Positions 43,904 through 54,235 of a stretch of DNA of 64,000 nt are shown here, piece by piece (positions within the stretch are counted from its first letter, which is position 1; each line of letters opens with the position of its first letter). The stretch comes from Alcaligenaceae bacterium (GTDB lineage Bacteria; Pseudomonadota; Gammaproteobacteria; Burkholderiales; Burkholderiaceae_B). Both the position numbers and the translations under genes were made by a program. The DNA lies in contig JACCEP010000014.1 of the NCBI GenBank assembly GCA_013416395.1, positions 44,786-108,785 on the forward strand, read 5' to 3'. A model generated the notes under the pieces. It searched no databases and had not been told where the DNA came from. It saw nothing but the letters and a program-made list of their open reading frames with translations.

Positions 43904-45703
43904 TCAGTAAACGTCACGGGCATAGCGGCCTTGCGCTGCCAGTTGATCCAGCCACGCCTTGGCCTGTTCTGCGTCAAGCCCGCCTTGTGCTTGCGCAATG
44001 CTTAGCAGTGTCTGCTGCACATCTTTGGCCATGCGCGTGGCGTCGCCGCAAACGTACACATATGCACCACCCTGTATCCATTCATATAGGTCGCGGGCGT
44101 GTTCCTGGAGGCGGTGCTGCACATAGATTTTTTCTGGCTGATCTCGCGAAAAGGCCACGTCTAGCCTGTGCAGACTGCCTTCTTGCAGGGCGCGCTGCCA
44201 TTCGGTCTGGTACAAAAAGTCGCTATCGAAACAGGGGTTGCCAAAGAACAGCCAATTGCGGCCGGTCGCGCCCACGGCACTGCGTTCCTGTATGAATGCG
44301 CGAAAGGGGGCAATACCGGTTCCTGGGCCAATCATGATGATGTCGCGTGCAGTGTCTGTGGGCAGCCGAAAACGATCGTTTTCTTCAACAAATACCGGTA
44401 CTGTCTCGCCTTCGCCGAGCTCAGCCAGAAAATGCGAGGCGACGCCCCAGCGCGCTTGATCTTCGCGGGTGTAATGCACATGGGCCAGCGTCAGGTGAAC
44501 CTCATCGTCAACGGCCTGCCGACTGGATGCAATGGAGTACATGCGCGGGGTGAGCGGGCGCAGCGCGGCGACCAGATCCTGGGCGCTCCAGGCGGCTGGC
44601 CAGGTATGCAGTACATCGATTAATTGCCGGTTTTCTAGCAGGTCGCGCAAGGCCTCGGCATTGCCCTGTTCCAGCAAGGCGCTCAGCTCCGTGCTACCCG
44701 AACGCTGTGCATGGGCAGTCAGAAATGGTCGTGTCAGTACGGTCAGTTCGCGGTGATGGCGCAGCCACTCCCCAAGCGGGCGGGTGACGTCGCCCAGCGG
44801 GATGGGTTCGTCCTTATCCAGATCAAGCTGTTTGATGATCTGCTCAACCAGCGTTAATGACTGTGTGGGCCACACGCCCAGGGCATCACCGGGCTGGTAG
44901 CTGATGTGGCTGCCTTCCAGTGAAAGCTCCAGGTGGCGAGTGTCTTTTTGGCTGTCTCGCCCTGTGATGCGTTGGTTAAGCAAAAGCTCGGCATGATAGG
45001 GGTGTTCGCGTGTCGCGACGGCGGTTTTCGGGCGCAGGGCGGTGATGCTGGCTTTGTGAGGTTCAGTCTGGGTTAGCGTTTGCCGGGCCAGTGTGATGGC
45101 GGCATCTCGCCAGGGCAAGGCGACGGTGTCGATATCCAGATCGGCCAGCCCGGTTTCATGCAATCGCTGTGCGCCCAGTTGGGTGAGGCGCTGGTCAAGG
45201 CTTTGCGCGATGCCACAGAAGAAGGGGTAGCTCGAATCACCCAGGCCAAGCACCGCGTATTTGAGTTGGGGTAGTTTGGGTGCGCGGCGGCTATTCAAAA
45301 ATTCGACAAAAGCCAATGCATCGTCAGGCGGGTCACCATCCCCTTGCGTGCTCATGACAATGTACAGCAGGCGTTCGTCTTTGAGTTCGCGCGAGGCATA
45401 TCGGTCGGCGCGTACCAGGCGCACGTCCAGGCCCTGATCGCTCAGGCGTTCTGCCAGTGACTCGGCAAGACGTTTGGCATTGCCCGTCTGGCTGCCGTAC
45501 AAAACGGTCAGCCGTTGGCTCGTTGCGGCCTCGGGCGTGGTTGCGACGCTCGCCAAATCCTGGGTTAAGGGCGGAACACCTTGAGCTTGTGCAACACCGG
45601 CAAAATAGCCGGAGAGCCAGCTGAGCGCACCGGGCTCGAGGCCGTCGGTCAGCTGGGAAATCAGCGTGTGTTTGGATTGAGGAAGATAAGAAGGAGCAAG
45701 CAT
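43904..45703 (-). CDS. cysJ: Sulfite reductase flavoprotein alpha subunit
   Basis: A 599-residue diflavin reductase that passes electrons from NADPH to the hemoprotein. The flavodoxin domain ([20 protein letters not shown]) is at the N-terminus; the FAD domain has [13 protein letters not shown], and the NADPH domain has [18 protein letters not shown] and WLFFGNP, with the C-terminal aromatic YARDVY. Length and ending match E. coli CysJ. It is the first gene of the cysJ-cysI-cysG group. An AT-rich leader with an inverted repeat lies upstream. Confidence 0.95.
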   Translation of the reverse strand: MLAPSYLPQSKHTLISQLTDGLEPGALSWLSGYFAGVAQAQGVPPLTQDLASVATTPEAATSQRLTVLYGSQTGNAKRLAESLAERLSDQGLDVRLVRADRYASRELKDERLLYIVMSTQGDGDPPDDALAFVEFLNSRRAPKLPQLKYAVLGLGDSSYPFFCGIAQSLDQRLTQLGAQRLHETGLADLDIDTVALPWRDAAITLARQTLTQTEPHKASITALRPKTAVATREHPYHAELLLNQRITGRDSQKDTRHLELSLEGSHISYQPGDALGVWPTQSLTLVEQIIKQLDLDKDEPIPLGDVTRPLGEWLRHHRELTVLTRPFLTAHAQRSGSTELSALLEQGNAEALRDLLENRQLIDVLHTWPAAWSAQDLVAALRPLTPRMYSIASSRQAVDDEVHLTLAHVHYTREDQARWGVASHFLAELGEGETVPVFVEENDRFRLPTDTARDIIMIGPGTGIAPFRAFIQERSAVGATGRNWLFFGNPCFDSDFLYQTEWQRALQEGSLHRLDVAFSRDQPEKIYVQHRLQEHARDLYEWIQGGAYVYVCGDATRMAKDVQQTLLSIAQAQGGLDAEQAKAWLDQLAAQGRYARDVY

Positions 45704-45869
45704 CGGACACTCATAAAGAATAAGTATCTGATCATTCTAGGGATGACACGGGCCAGACGGAACGACTGCTTTATTATTTCTATATAGCGTCTGGCCGTAT
45801 ATTTAGAGGAAGTATATAAGAAATTCTAATTATATATATAAATATTATTGATTGTTTAAGCGTAAATTT
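45704..45869. promoter_or_regulatory. AT-rich leader of cysJ with 9-bp inverted repeat
   Basis: GGCCAGACG at 45751-45759 is perfectly inverted as CGTCTGGCC at 45788-45796, spaced by 28 bases, within otherwise very AT-rich DNA (45800-45860 is almost only A and T). It is 48-93 bases before the cysJ ATG. It may be a regulator site (for example CysB) or form an RNA stem in the leader; neither is shown. Confidence 0.35.
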
Positions 45870-47057
45870 TTAGTCTTCGTGATAGTGAGCCCAGCCATCG
45901 TCCAGCCACGCCAACAGGGTATCCAGCTCTGCTTCAGACAACCGCCGCGACGCCGGGGCATGACAGGGCAGCTCACGATCATCTGCCAACTGACGCAGTG
46001 ATTTGGTGGCCCCGACGGGTGCGACTTCACCATTAATAAACAGTTCACGTTCGCGGTACATCATGCGGGTGCAGCGGTCTAGCGTGATCCGGCCGGTTTT
46101 GGGTAAGCCGCCTGTAATGTCAGGGATGTCATCGCCAGGCGCAAAGTAGGCATTCTCGGGCAGATCGGTTAGCCATTGGCCCAAAAAGCGCGAGGCCAAC
46201 GCGCTGTCGAAGCGTACTTTGTTAATGGCCGCCAGTGTGGCGTCGATCAACGGTTGTGGCATGGATGCGGGTGCATCGGTGGCTGCGATGCCACGGTCTT
46301 TATAGGTAGCCGATAATTCTGGCCCTTTGATGACGGGGTAGCTATACATGCCCTTTGGGGCTCCAAGGTTGGCCATGATCTGGTCGTTGGCCGCTTCAAG
46401 CAAGCCGCAGGCCAGTGTGGCCTGGGTTGGTGCACGACAGCCGATAGAGATAGTCATGCTGTCGCCTAGCGCAACGCCGTCTTGTGCCACATGGGGTGGC
46501 AGGTAAAGCAGATCGCCGGGCTCGAGCACGTACTCTTCGTCGGGCTGGAAATTAGCCAAAATATTGAGAGGCAAACCGGGTTCGAGTGATAGGCCTTTTT
46601 GCTGGCTGATGCGCCAGCGGCACGTGCCATGCGCTTGCAGCAAGAAAACATCGGCGCTGTCAAAATGCGGGCCTACGCCACCGCCGTCGGTGGCAATGCT
46701 GATCGTGGCATCGTCGAGCCTGGCATCTGAGATAAAGCGAAACTGATGCATTAGCGCGGCCGTGGCGTCATCGTGAAGGCTTACATTTTGTGCGAGCAAA
46801 GTCCAGCCAGGCTGGGTAGCGGCAGGCAGGCGCGAATGTGGGCCTGCCTTCGTCTGCCATACGTTCGCTTCACGCCAGACCAGCCGTGACTCAACCTCTT
46901 GGCGTCGTACCAGCTTGCGGATGTCAGCAATAGACAGGGTATGCTTGAAATCAGGGATGGCCTGACGGATCACCAGTGGCTTGCGTTGCCAGTACTCGTG
47001 CATGAATTGGCTGGGCGTAATGCCACCCAACAGGGTGAGAGGCTGATCGATTTTCAT
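45870..47057 (-). CDS. RoxA-like ribosomal protein L16 arginine hydroxylase (cupin/JmjC)
   Basis: A 395-residue 2-oxoglutarate/Fe(II) oxygenase of the YcfD/RoxA group. The iron-binding HxD is in GVGPHFDSADVFLLQAHG, and the distal His in LYLPPHVAQDGVAL. The opening LGGITPSQFMHEYWQRKPLV is typical, and a C-terminal winged-helix part follows. E. coli RoxA hydroxylates an arginine of L16; the same role is likely here. It lies between mutS and the cys operon on the same strand; the gap to cysJ carries an AT-rich leader. Confidence 0.87.
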   Translation of the reverse strand: MKIDQPLTLLGGITPSQFMHEYWQRKPLVIRQAIPDFKHTLSIADIRKLVRRQEVESRLVWREANVWQTKAGPHSRLPAATQPGWTLLAQNVSLHDDATAALMHQFRFISDARLDDATISIATDGGGVGPHFDSADVFLLQAHGTCRWRISQQKGLSLEPGLPLNILANFQPDEEYVLEPGDLLYLPPHVAQDGVALGDSMTISIGCRAPTQATLACGLLEAANDQIMANLGAPKGMYSYPVIKGPELSATYKDRGIAATDAPASMPQPLIDATLAAINKVRFDSALASRFLGQWLTDLPENAYFAPGDDIPDITGGLPKTGRITLDRCTRMMYRERELFINGEVAPVGATKSLRQLADDRELPCHAPASRRLSEAELDTLLAWLDDGWAHYHED

Positions 47058-47144
47058 GGCGTGGGCGGCTCCAGATTATTTATGGTTGTTCTGCACCGCT
47101 TCGTCTTGCCGCTGAAGTGTGCGGAGGGGCTTTGTTTCTGCAGG

Positions 47145-49769
47145 CTAAAGAAATTCGTTGCGTAGCCGGTACAGTACTTCAAGCGCTTCGCGCGGGCTGA
47201 GCTGGTCGGGGTCTACATCGCCCAAGGCGTCACGCAGGGCGAGGGCGTCGATGCCAGCGTCCTCGGCCTCTGGCTCAGAAGGCGGTTCGGCTGCGGGTGC
47301 CGCAAACAGGTCAAGCTGGGGCGTAGGCGCGCCCTGCGCCTCCAGGCGAGAAAGCTCACGACTGGCGTGGCGTATGACTGCGGGCGGAATCCCTGCCCGC
47401 TGTGCAACCTGTATGCCATAGCTGCGGCTGGCCGGGCCCGGCTGAACCTCATGCAAAAAGACGATGCCCGCTGAAGACTCGGCCGCTGCCAGATGCACGT
47501 TGGCCGCTGCCGGTGATTCGGCGGGCAGTCTTGTAATTTCAAAGTAATGGGTGGCAAACAATGTGAGCGCCTGGTTATGCGTAAGCAGGCGGTAAGCGAT
47601 TGACCATGCCAGCGCCAGCCCGTCATAGGTAGATGTTCCGCGCCCGATTTCATCCATTAACACCAGGCTTTGTGGCGTGCTGGCGGCCAGAATAGCGGCG
47701 GCTTCGGTCATTTCCATCATGAACGTGGATCGCCCGCCTGCCAGGTCATCAGCAGCACCTATGCGGGTGAAAATGCGATCTATAAGACCGATGCGCGCCG
47801 CGCGCGCCGGCACAAAACTGCCGATGCGAGCCAGCAGTGCGATGAGCGCAATCTGGCGCATATAGGTTGATTTACCACCCATATTGGGGCCAGTGATTAA
47901 CAGCATGCGGCGCTGCGGGCCCAGTTCGCAATCATTGGGTGTGAACTGCTCGATGCTGTGTTCAACCACCGGGTGGCGTCCTGCCTCGATCATAATGTCG
48001 GCGCTGTCGACCAACTCGGGTGCTACCCAATTATTGCTGCGTGCATGCTCGGCAAGCGCAGCCAGAGCATCGATGGATGCCAGCGCCGAAGCGCACAGCG
48101 AAAGAGGCTGGGCATATTCGGCAAACTGTTCAAGCAGGCTCTCGAATAGCCATTTTTCGCGACTAAGGCTGCGATCCTTGGCAGACAACACTTTGTCTTC
48201 CCAGGTTTTCAGTTCAGGTGTAATGAAACGCTCGGCGTTTTTCAGGGTTTGGCGACGGCGATATTCAGCCGGTACTTTTTCGGCCTGGGCACGCGACACT
48301 TCGATGAAAAACCCATGCACGCGGTTGTACTCAACACGCAGTGTGGGTATACCAGTGCGCTCACGCTCGCGGGCCTCAAGTTCGACCAGGAAGTCGCCGC
48401 TGTCGCTTGCCAGGCGGCGTAACTCATCAAGTTCTGCATCGTAGCCCGTGGCCACAACACCACCATCGCGTATCAGCAGAGCGGGTTCTTCGGCGATGGA
48501 TGCTTGGATCAACGCGGCAATAGCGGGGTCGATATCGATGCGTTCAATAAACCCCGCCAATTGAGGTGTAGAAGGAAAGGCCTGTTTCAGATGCTGGCTG
48601 AGCTCGGGTAACTGGGCCAGTGCATCGCGCAGGCTTGCCAGTTCGCGCGGTCGTACGGTGCGCATGGCCATGCGCGTGGCAATGCGTTCAAGATCAGGGC
48701 AGCGGTCAAGCATGCGGCGCAGTACGTCGAGCGATGGTTCGGCGTTTAGCGCATCACGGTCAGGCGGGGCAGAAAGAAAGGCGGCAATAACCTGTTGGCG
48801 CTCACGTGCAGGTTGATTGTCGCGCAGTGGGTGATGCAGCCAGCGCCGCAGTAAGCGGCTGCCCATGGGGGTTTCACAGTGATCCAGCGTGGAGAACAGC
48901 GTGGGGCTGGCTTCGCCGCTTATGGTCTCGGTAAGCTCCAGGTTTTTTCGGGTGACGGGGTCCATGACCACGTACTCACCGGCATGATCGACCTGTATCG
49001 TATGAATATGCGTTAGTGACTGTGTTTGCGTGCGGCTGACATAGCGCAGCAGGGCACCCGCTGCACACATGGCTGCAGGCAAATCAGTTAAGCCGAAGCT
49101 ACCCAGTGTATCGACCGAGAAATGGTTTTGCAGTACATCGCGTGCACCATCGGTGTCAAAGTGCCAGTCAGGCACCGGGCTGAGGGCAAAGCCATCGTGC
49201 GACGCGGGCCGGGCGCTTTCGGCACACACCAGCTCGGCAGGATCAACGCGGTGCAGTTCGGTGTCGAGCATGTCGGGCGTGCATTCACACACGCGGAAGT
49301 CGCCGTTTGCCAGGTTCATCCAGGCCAGCCCTGCGCGCTCGGTGCGATTAATGCGGGTAACCCACAGCGCCGCAATGATGCGGTCGGCCTTGGCCGGCAG
49401 CAGGGCATCGTCGGTGAGCGTGCCGGGGGTAACAATACGAACAATTTTGCGCTCAACAGGCCCTTTGCTGGTGGCAGGGTCGCCGATCTGTTCACAGATG
49501 GCCACTGACACGCCCATCGCAACCAGCTTGGCCAGGTAGCCTTCCATGGAGTGCACCGGCACCCCGGCCATGGGGATGGGCACGCTGTTCGAAGAGCCCC
49601 GCTTGGTCAGCGTGAGGTTAAGCAGTTTGGCACCCCGCTCGGCGTCTTCGTAGAACATTTCATAGAAGTCACCCATGCGATAAAACAGCAGATGCGGGCC
49701 AGCCTCGGCCTTGAGCCTGAGAAATTGCTGCATCATGGGGGTGTGCGCACTGAGATCGGTGTTTGTCAT
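47145..49769 (-). CDS. mutS: DNA mismatch repair protein MutS
   Basis: An 874-residue MutS, close to the 853 of E. coli. The mismatch-reading motif [12 protein letters not shown] is at the N-terminus (Phe-x-Glu), and the ATPase has the Walker A motif [15 protein letters not shown] and Walker [23 protein letters not shown]-terminal PLxLF segment (LDLFAAP) before the tetramerisation region is also seen. It recognises base mismatches and recruits MutL. It precedes the RoxA-like gene on the same strand by about 90 bases. Confidence 0.97.
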   Translation of the reverse strand: MTNTDLSAHTPMMQQFLRLKAEAGPHLLFYRMGDFYEMFYEDAERGAKLLNLTLTKRGSSNSVPIPMAGVPVHSMEGYLAKLVAMGVSVAICEQIGDPATSKGPVERKIVRIVTPGTLTDDALLPAKADRIIAALWVTRINRTERAGLAWMNLANGDFRVCECTPDMLDTELHRVDPAELVCAESARPASHDGFALSPVPDWHFDTDGARDVLQNHFSVDTLGSFGLTDLPAAMCAAGALLRYVSRTQTQSLTHIHTIQVDHAGEYVVMDPVTRKNLELTETISGEASPTLFSTLDHCETPMGSRLLRRWLHHPLRDNQPARERQQVIAAFLSAPPDRDALNAEPSLDVLRRMLDRCPDLERIATRMAMRTVRPRELASLRDALAQLPELSQHLKQAFPSTPQLAGFIERIDIDPAIAALIQASIAEEPALLIRDGGVVATGYDAELDELRRLASDSGDFLVELEARERERTGIPTLRVEYNRVHGFFIEVSRAQAEKVPAEYRRRQTLKNAERFITPELKTWEDKVLSAKDRSLSREKWLFESLLEQFAEYAQPLSLCASALASIDALAALAEHARSNNWVAPELVDSADIMIEAGRHPVVEHSIEQFTPNDCELGPQRRMLLITGPNMGGKSTYMRQIALIALLARIGSFVPARAARIGLIDRIFTRIGAADDLAGGRSTFMMEMTEAAAILAASTPQSLVLMDEIGRGTSTYDGLALAWSIAYRLLTHNQALTLFATHYFEITRLPAESPAAANVHLAAAESSAGIVFLHEVQPGPASRSYGIQVAQRAGIPPAVIRHASRELSRLEAQGAPTPQLDLFAAPAAEPPSEPEAEDAGIDALALRDALGDVDPDQLSPREALEVLYRLRNEFL

Positions 49770-50062
49770 TAAGAAATCAATGAGTTACTTGGGCTGATGG
49801 TGGCAGGCTGTAGCAGTCTGCGGGCGTTCAAGGCGTCGTGACGCGCTGGGCACGCAAGGGGTTGGCGTGCGCTTGAATCAACATTGTAGTATGCGGCACT
49901 TTTTGCTTGGCTGTAGGTGTTTTGAGGGGCCGTTGATCGAGAATCTAAACGTACCGCTATGAGGAGTGTCTATGCACGCGCCCACCATCATTTGGGAGCT
50001 GTCACGATAGACCGAAAGTTCCTACGCAAACGCCCATTAACCACGCTAAACACCCGCCCAAA

Positions 50063-50986
50063 TCACCGCATCGCCGCGGCATTCCATTTTCGTATTTGAT
50101 CAATGCTGGCAGTGACGCCGCCGCAGACGACAATCACTATGGTGCCAAACCCTTGCAGGACAGTGGCTTGTTCATAGGCCAGCGCCAGGCTGGCGCCACA
50201 AGCAGGTTCGACCAGGATGCGATGGTCGTCGAGAAAGTGTTCGCAGGCATTTAGTGCGGCATGGTCGTTAACAACGGCACTGAGTGTGGGATACGTTTGT
50301 GACAGCGTCCAGGCCTGTTCACACACTTGCTCTGCACCCAACGAGGTGGCAATGCTGGTAATGCTGTCTAGCGTTATTCGCTTGCCTTGTTGTATTGATT
50401 GTGCCAGAGAGTCGGTCCCAATGGTTTCGGCGGTAATGACGGGTATGTCGCCCCAATTATTGCGGCGCAGCCCTTCAACGACGCCGGCATACAGGCCGCC
50501 ACCGCCCACTGACAGCATGATGGCATCAGGCTTGACGCCTTCGGTGACAAGTTCATCGACCAATGTGGCGTGGCCCTTCCAGAGCAGCGGGTCATCAAAT
50601 GGGTGAAGGAAAGCATCGTCCTCACCCATTAGCGACAGCGCCAGTGTATTGGCCTCATCCCAGGCTTTGCCGTGCACAATAACCTGCGCATGTTCTGCCT
50701 TGATGAGTGACCGTGCACGCTCAGTTGTTGTTTCGGGCACGACGACCGTAACAGGTATAGACAGGCAGCGTCCTGCGTAGGCCACTGCAATACCTGCATT
50801 ACCGCCCGATGACGAGATGAAGCGCCGCTTGCCAAGCCGTGCATATTCCTGGCATGCAGCGCCGATGCCGCGAATCTTGAACGATCCCGTTGGCTGTAAT
50901 GCTTCGATCTTGAGCCATATCTGGCTGCCAGTAATGAGACTGAGGGGCCGAGACTCAATCAAGGGGGTGTGAATATGTAAATTCAA
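50063..50986 (-). CDS. PLP-dependent serine/threonine dehydratase-like protein
   Basis: A 307-residue fold-type II PLP enzyme. The Schiff-base Lys is Lys37 in PTGSFKIRGIG, the phosphate-binding substrate loop is SSSGGNAGIAVAYAG, and the cofactor phosphate loop is SVGGGGLYAG. Length without an ACT domain and the SSSGGNAG loop match the short L-serine dehydratase/deaminase group. It probably deaminates serine or threonine to a 2-oxo acid. It stands alone, divergent from the amidase gene. Confidence 0.85.
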   Translation of the reverse strand: MNLHIHTPLIESRPLSLITGSQIWLKIEALQPTGSFKIRGIGAACQEYARLGKRRFISSSGGNAGIAVAYAGRCLSIPVTVVVPETTTERARSLIKAEHAQVIVHGKAWDEANTLALSLMGEDDAFLHPFDDPLLWKGHATLVDELVTEGVKPDAIMLSVGGGGLYAGVVEGLRRNNWGDIPVITAETIGTDSLAQSIQQGKRITLDSITSIATSLGAEQVCEQAWTLSQTYPTLSAVVNDHAALNACEHFLDDHRILVEPACGASLALAYEQATVLQGFGTIVIVVCGGVTASIDQIRKWNAAAMR

Positions 50987-51115
50987 GGCTGACTCCTGAA
51001 GAACAATCCGATATTACGCTGCTTTGTTGCTGCCCGAGATAAAAGGCCTGTCGTCGTAATGGCGCCGTTTGCTATATTGCGGTAACTACGTGGTTAATAC
51101 TAAAGGCAAGAGACA

Positions 51116-52519
51116 ATGAGCGAATTTTTATTATGGGACGCAGTGGACCAGCGGCGTGCCATGCTGAACGGCGAAATCGGTGTTCGTGAACTGATCTCGG
51201 CGTATATTGCCCGGATCGAGGCGCACGATACAACGATAAACGCCGTTGTCACGCGCACATTTGAAACAGCACTTGAACAGGCCGATGCGGCGGACAAAAA
51301 ACGGTTGCGTGGCGAGGCAGATGGAGCACTGTTCGGGCTGGCTGTTGCTCATAAGGATACCCTGCCTACAGCCGGTGTGCGCACCACCTTTGGTTCACCA
51401 CTATTTGCTGACTCTGTGCCTGCCATCGACCATGCAATCGTTGCCCGCCAAAAGAAGGCGGGGGCCATCTCGCTGGGCAAAACTAATGTGCCCGAGTTCG
51501 CGGCAGGGTCGCATACTTACAACCCTGTTTTTGGTGCAACACATAATCCTTACGACACTTCACGTTCGGCAGGTGGCAGCAGTGGCGGGGCGGCAGCGGC
51601 GCTCGCCAGTGGCTTTGTTTCATTGGCCGATGGGACTGACATGGGCGGCTCATTGCGCAACCCCGCCAGTTTCTGCAATGTTGTTGGCCTGCGTCCAACT
51701 CCGGGGCGGGTGCCTAATTTTCCGTCCGCCATGCCCTACAACGCGCTGAGCGTGGCAGGCCCAATGGGGCGATCAGTGCAAGACGTGGGGCTGCTGCTAA
51801 GTGCCATTGCGGGTGAACATCCGTATGACCCGCTATCTTTCGGGTCTGGTTCGGTGTCGTTTACTCACTTGCGCGAGCGTCAATGCAAAGGTCTGCGGGT
51901 GGCGGTCAGCCGCACCCTGGGAGGTTTGCCCTTTGAGGCTGCGGTACGCAAGGGGCTGGATGACGGGGTGGCCACCCTGGTCGATATGGGGTGTGTCGTT
52001 GATGAGGCCGAGCCTGATCTTAGTGGCGCTGATGATGTATTCGACGTTATGCGCGCGTTGTCGTTTGCAACGGGTTATGGTCCGCTGCGTGCAAGCAATG
52101 GCGATCGCATGAAGGAGTCGGTACGCTGGAATATTGATATGGGACTGGCCCTGACGGGTGAGCAATTAAGCCGTGCCGAACGCGAACGTACGCGATTGCT
52201 GGCTGCGGCGCGTAGTTTTTGGGATACCTACGAATTCTTGGTGGCACCGGTGTCGCAGGTGTTGCCTTTTGCAGTCGGCGAAGACTACCCCCGTAGTATC
52301 GATGGGGTACAGATGGAAAGTTATATTAGCTGGATGCGTTCAAGTTCGCGTATTACCGTTCTGGGCTTGCCGGCAATATCGCTGCCCTGTAGTTTTACGG
52401 ATGACGGGCTGCCTGTCGGCATCCAGATTATTGGCCGACCCCGTCAAGAACACGCTCTGCTAAGTTTTGCGCTGGCTTTCGAAACGGCAAAGCCAGTGGG
52501 CAGGCGGCGTCCTTTCTGA
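51116..52519 (+). CDS. Amidase signature family protein
   Basis: A 467-residue amidase. The catalytic Lys is in GLAVAHKDTLPTAGVRTTFG, and the Ser-rich core SAGGSSGGAAAALASGFVSL followed by GTDMGGSLRNPASFCNVVG carries the cis-Ser and nucleophile Ser of the Ser-cisSer-Lys triad. It is cytoplasmic, with no signal peptide. It is probably a general amide or carbamoyl hydrolase; GatA is unlikely, since no gatB or gatC is adjacent. AAGGCAAGAGAC precedes ATG 51116. It converges on an MFS transporter gene with a 15-base gap. Confidence 0.88.
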   Translation: MSEFLLWDAVDQRRAMLNGEIGVRELISAYIARIEAHDTTINAVVTRTFETALEQADAADKKRLRGEADGALFGLAVAHKDTLPTAGVRTTFGSPLFADSVPAIDHAIVARQKKAGAISLGKTNVPEFAAGSHTYNPVFGATHNPYDTSRSAGGSSGGAAAALASGFVSLADGTDMGGSLRNPASFCNVVGLRPTPGRVPNFPSAMPYNALSVAGPMGRSVQDVGLLLSAIAGEHPYDPLSFGSGSVSFTHLRERQCKGLRVAVSRTLGGLPFEAAVRKGLDDGVATLVDMGCVVDEAEPDLSGADDVFDVMRALSFATGYGPLRASNGDRMKESVRWNIDMGLALTGEQLSRAERERTRLLAAARSFWDTYEFLVAPVSQVLPFAVGEDYPRSIDGVQMESYISWMRSSSRITVLGLPAISLPCSFTDDGLPVGIQIIGRPRQEHALLSFALAFETAKPVGRRRPF

Positions 52520-52534
52520 TGTATGGTTCAAGAA

Positions 52535-53812
52535 TCAGGCGATAGCCGCCTGGCGGGCTGGCAGACAATAACCCTGACGCGGCAAAATCAGCGCAACGCC
52601 GCCGGCAACAAATAGAAAAAATGCCGCACTGCCAAACGCAAGCCAGTGTGTGCCAAAGGTTTCATAGCCCCATCCGCCCAACCATGAGCTGATCATGCCG
52701 CCCACCTGATGGCCAACATAAGAGGTGCCATACAACACACCTACCAGTCTTACACCGTACACATCGGCCAAAATGGCTGAAGAGAGCGCGACGCTTCCGG
52801 CCCAGACGATGCCACCAACCGCTGCAACCGTATACAGTTGCCACTGCGTGCCGGCAATCAGCAAGCCGAGAAAGCCCAGACCCCGAACGAAGTAAATGGT
52901 GGAAAGTATGTGCTTTCTGGGCAAAATGTCGGAGATTCTGCCTAGTATCAGGGTACTGAAAATGGCGACCAGGCCAATCAGGCCTATACCCAGCGAGCTT
53001 GTGGTGGCATCAAAGCCGTGGTCAATAAGCATAGGCACGCCGTGCGTGCCGAGCAAGTTCATGCTGTAGCCACAGGCAAACAAACCCAGGGTGATTTTCC
53101 AGAAGGGGCGTGTAACCAGCGCCTCACGCAACTTCAGGCTGGGCGCTGCGGCCCGGCTTGTGGCCGATGAGGCCCCGCTAGTTGTTACGCTCTGACGGCT
53201 AGGCGGCAGGTCGGCATTTTCTGGTGCATTTTCACGCACGACAAATACCGTAGTGGGTATGGCAATTAACGCAAAAACGGCGGCATACCCCATAAGCGTA
53301 GATTGCCAGCCAAACATGCCAATCGACCAGGTAAACAGTGGGGTGACGACAGCAATGCCTGCCATTGAACCCGTGGATAGAAAAAACAAGGCCATGCCTC
53401 GTTGCCTTACAAACCAACGGCTCAGTATTGGGGTCAATGCCACCGGGCTGACAAAGGCCAGTCCGATTGAAAGAAAGACGCCAAAAGCCAGAAAAAAGTT
53501 CATGGGCGTGTGGGCATTGACAGTCCAGATGGCGCTGGCGACCACGATACTGGTGCCTAGCAATAGCACGGATCGTGTGCCTATACGTGCCACCAGATAG
53601 CCTGCTAATGGCATGGCAAGCCCATAAAACAGCATACCAATGGCAATAATGCCGGAAAGCAGGCTGCGGCTAAAACCCAGGCTTTTTATCATAGGCAGAA
53701 AGAAGGGCCCGATGCCCATGCGCAGGCCGACTGTAAGTAGCGTAAGGGTTGCCGCTGCTGCGACGATGTTCCAGCCAAAATACCACTGTCTTGCGCTACT
53801 GGCGTTACTCAA
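52535..53812 (-). CDS. Major facilitator superfamily transporter
   Basis: A 425-residue protein with 12 predicted membrane helices. The inter-helix 2-3 signature reads GYLVARIGTRSVLLLG, and the corresponding C-half loop GRISDILPRKHIL is present. It resembles the monocarboxylate/oxalate-formate type (GLRMGIGPFFLPMIKSLGFS). The start appears to be TTG 53812 with AGGAG seven bases upstream. The substrate is unknown; the converging amidase gene may be functionally linked, but nothing in the sequence proves it. Confidence 0.88.
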   Translation of the reverse strand: MSNASSARQWYFGWNIVAAAATLTLLTVGLRMGIGPFFLPMIKSLGFSRSLLSGIIAIGMLFYGLAMPLAGYLVARIGTRSVLLLGTSIVVASAIWTVNAHTPMNFFLAFGVFLSIGLAFVSPVALTPILSRWFVRQRGMALFFLSTGSMAGIAVVTPLFTWSIGMFGWQSTLMGYAAVFALIAIPTTVFVVRENAPENADLPPSRQSVTTSGASSATSRAAAPSLKLREALVTRPFWKITLGLFACGYSMNLLGTHGVPMLIDHGFDATTSSLGIGLIGLVAIFSTLILGRISDILPRKHILSTIYFVRGLGFLGLLIAGTQWQLYTVAAVGGIVWAGSVALSSAILADVYGVRLVGVLYGTSYVGHQVGGMISSWLGGWGYETFGTHWLAFGSAAFFLFVAGGVALILPRQGYCLPARQAAIA

Positions 53813-53878
53813 GGTGTTCTCCTGCCCTGTTCGGCTGCCGTGCCTCGCGGCACCAGAATATGCTGTCTGAAAACGGAT

Positions 53879-53916
53879 CAGGCGCCTGCGATTCTGAATC
53901 GCAGACGCCTGTTTTT
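53879..53916 (+). terminator. Strong hairpin with T-run
   Basis: CAGGCGCCTGCGATT pairs with AATCGCAGACGCCTG around a 3-base loop, 15 positions with one mismatch, followed by five T residues on the plus strand. As a plus-strand terminator it has no obvious gene upstream in that direction. As a minus-strand RNA it would lie downstream of the nrdJ/AbiE region and upstream of the MFS gene, where it could still act as a barrier. Confidence 0.6.
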
Positions 53917-53963
53917 AGCTGAATGCTACTTTATTACTTTACTACATTACTAAATTACCCGTT

Positions 53964-54042
53964 CAGCCATAGACGCAAAAGTACTTAGCCGCATGCGCCT
54001 ATAGCCCCGCAGGCCGTGCAGAATTCGCAGCCATCTTTTTTG
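53964..54042. repeat. 79-bp direct repeat, copy A (relic of nrdJ 3' end)
   Basis: This segment equals 55937-56015 except for one base (T at 54024, C at 55997). Read on the minus strand it encodes the last 19 codons of the ribonucleotide reductase, ending [18 protein letters not shown] and a TAA, plus 21 bases beyond. The one difference is synonymous (GAA versus GAG). It is detached from the gene and marks the far border of the AbiE islet. Confidence 0.95.
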
Positions 54043-54235
54043 TAGGTTTAAGCGTAAAGTTAAACTTCTCTGCCTGTTTCAGCACAGGCCACTAACGGAT
54101 CCAACATTGTTATTCGTGCGGGCACCCATCTCCGATGCCATTTTGGGCGGATATCTTTTGGAACCATTTTTGCTTTTTGAACAAGTCAACCGCTTGTTGT
54201 TTTCGTCCCTGATAACAATGGACGATGGTGGGACG

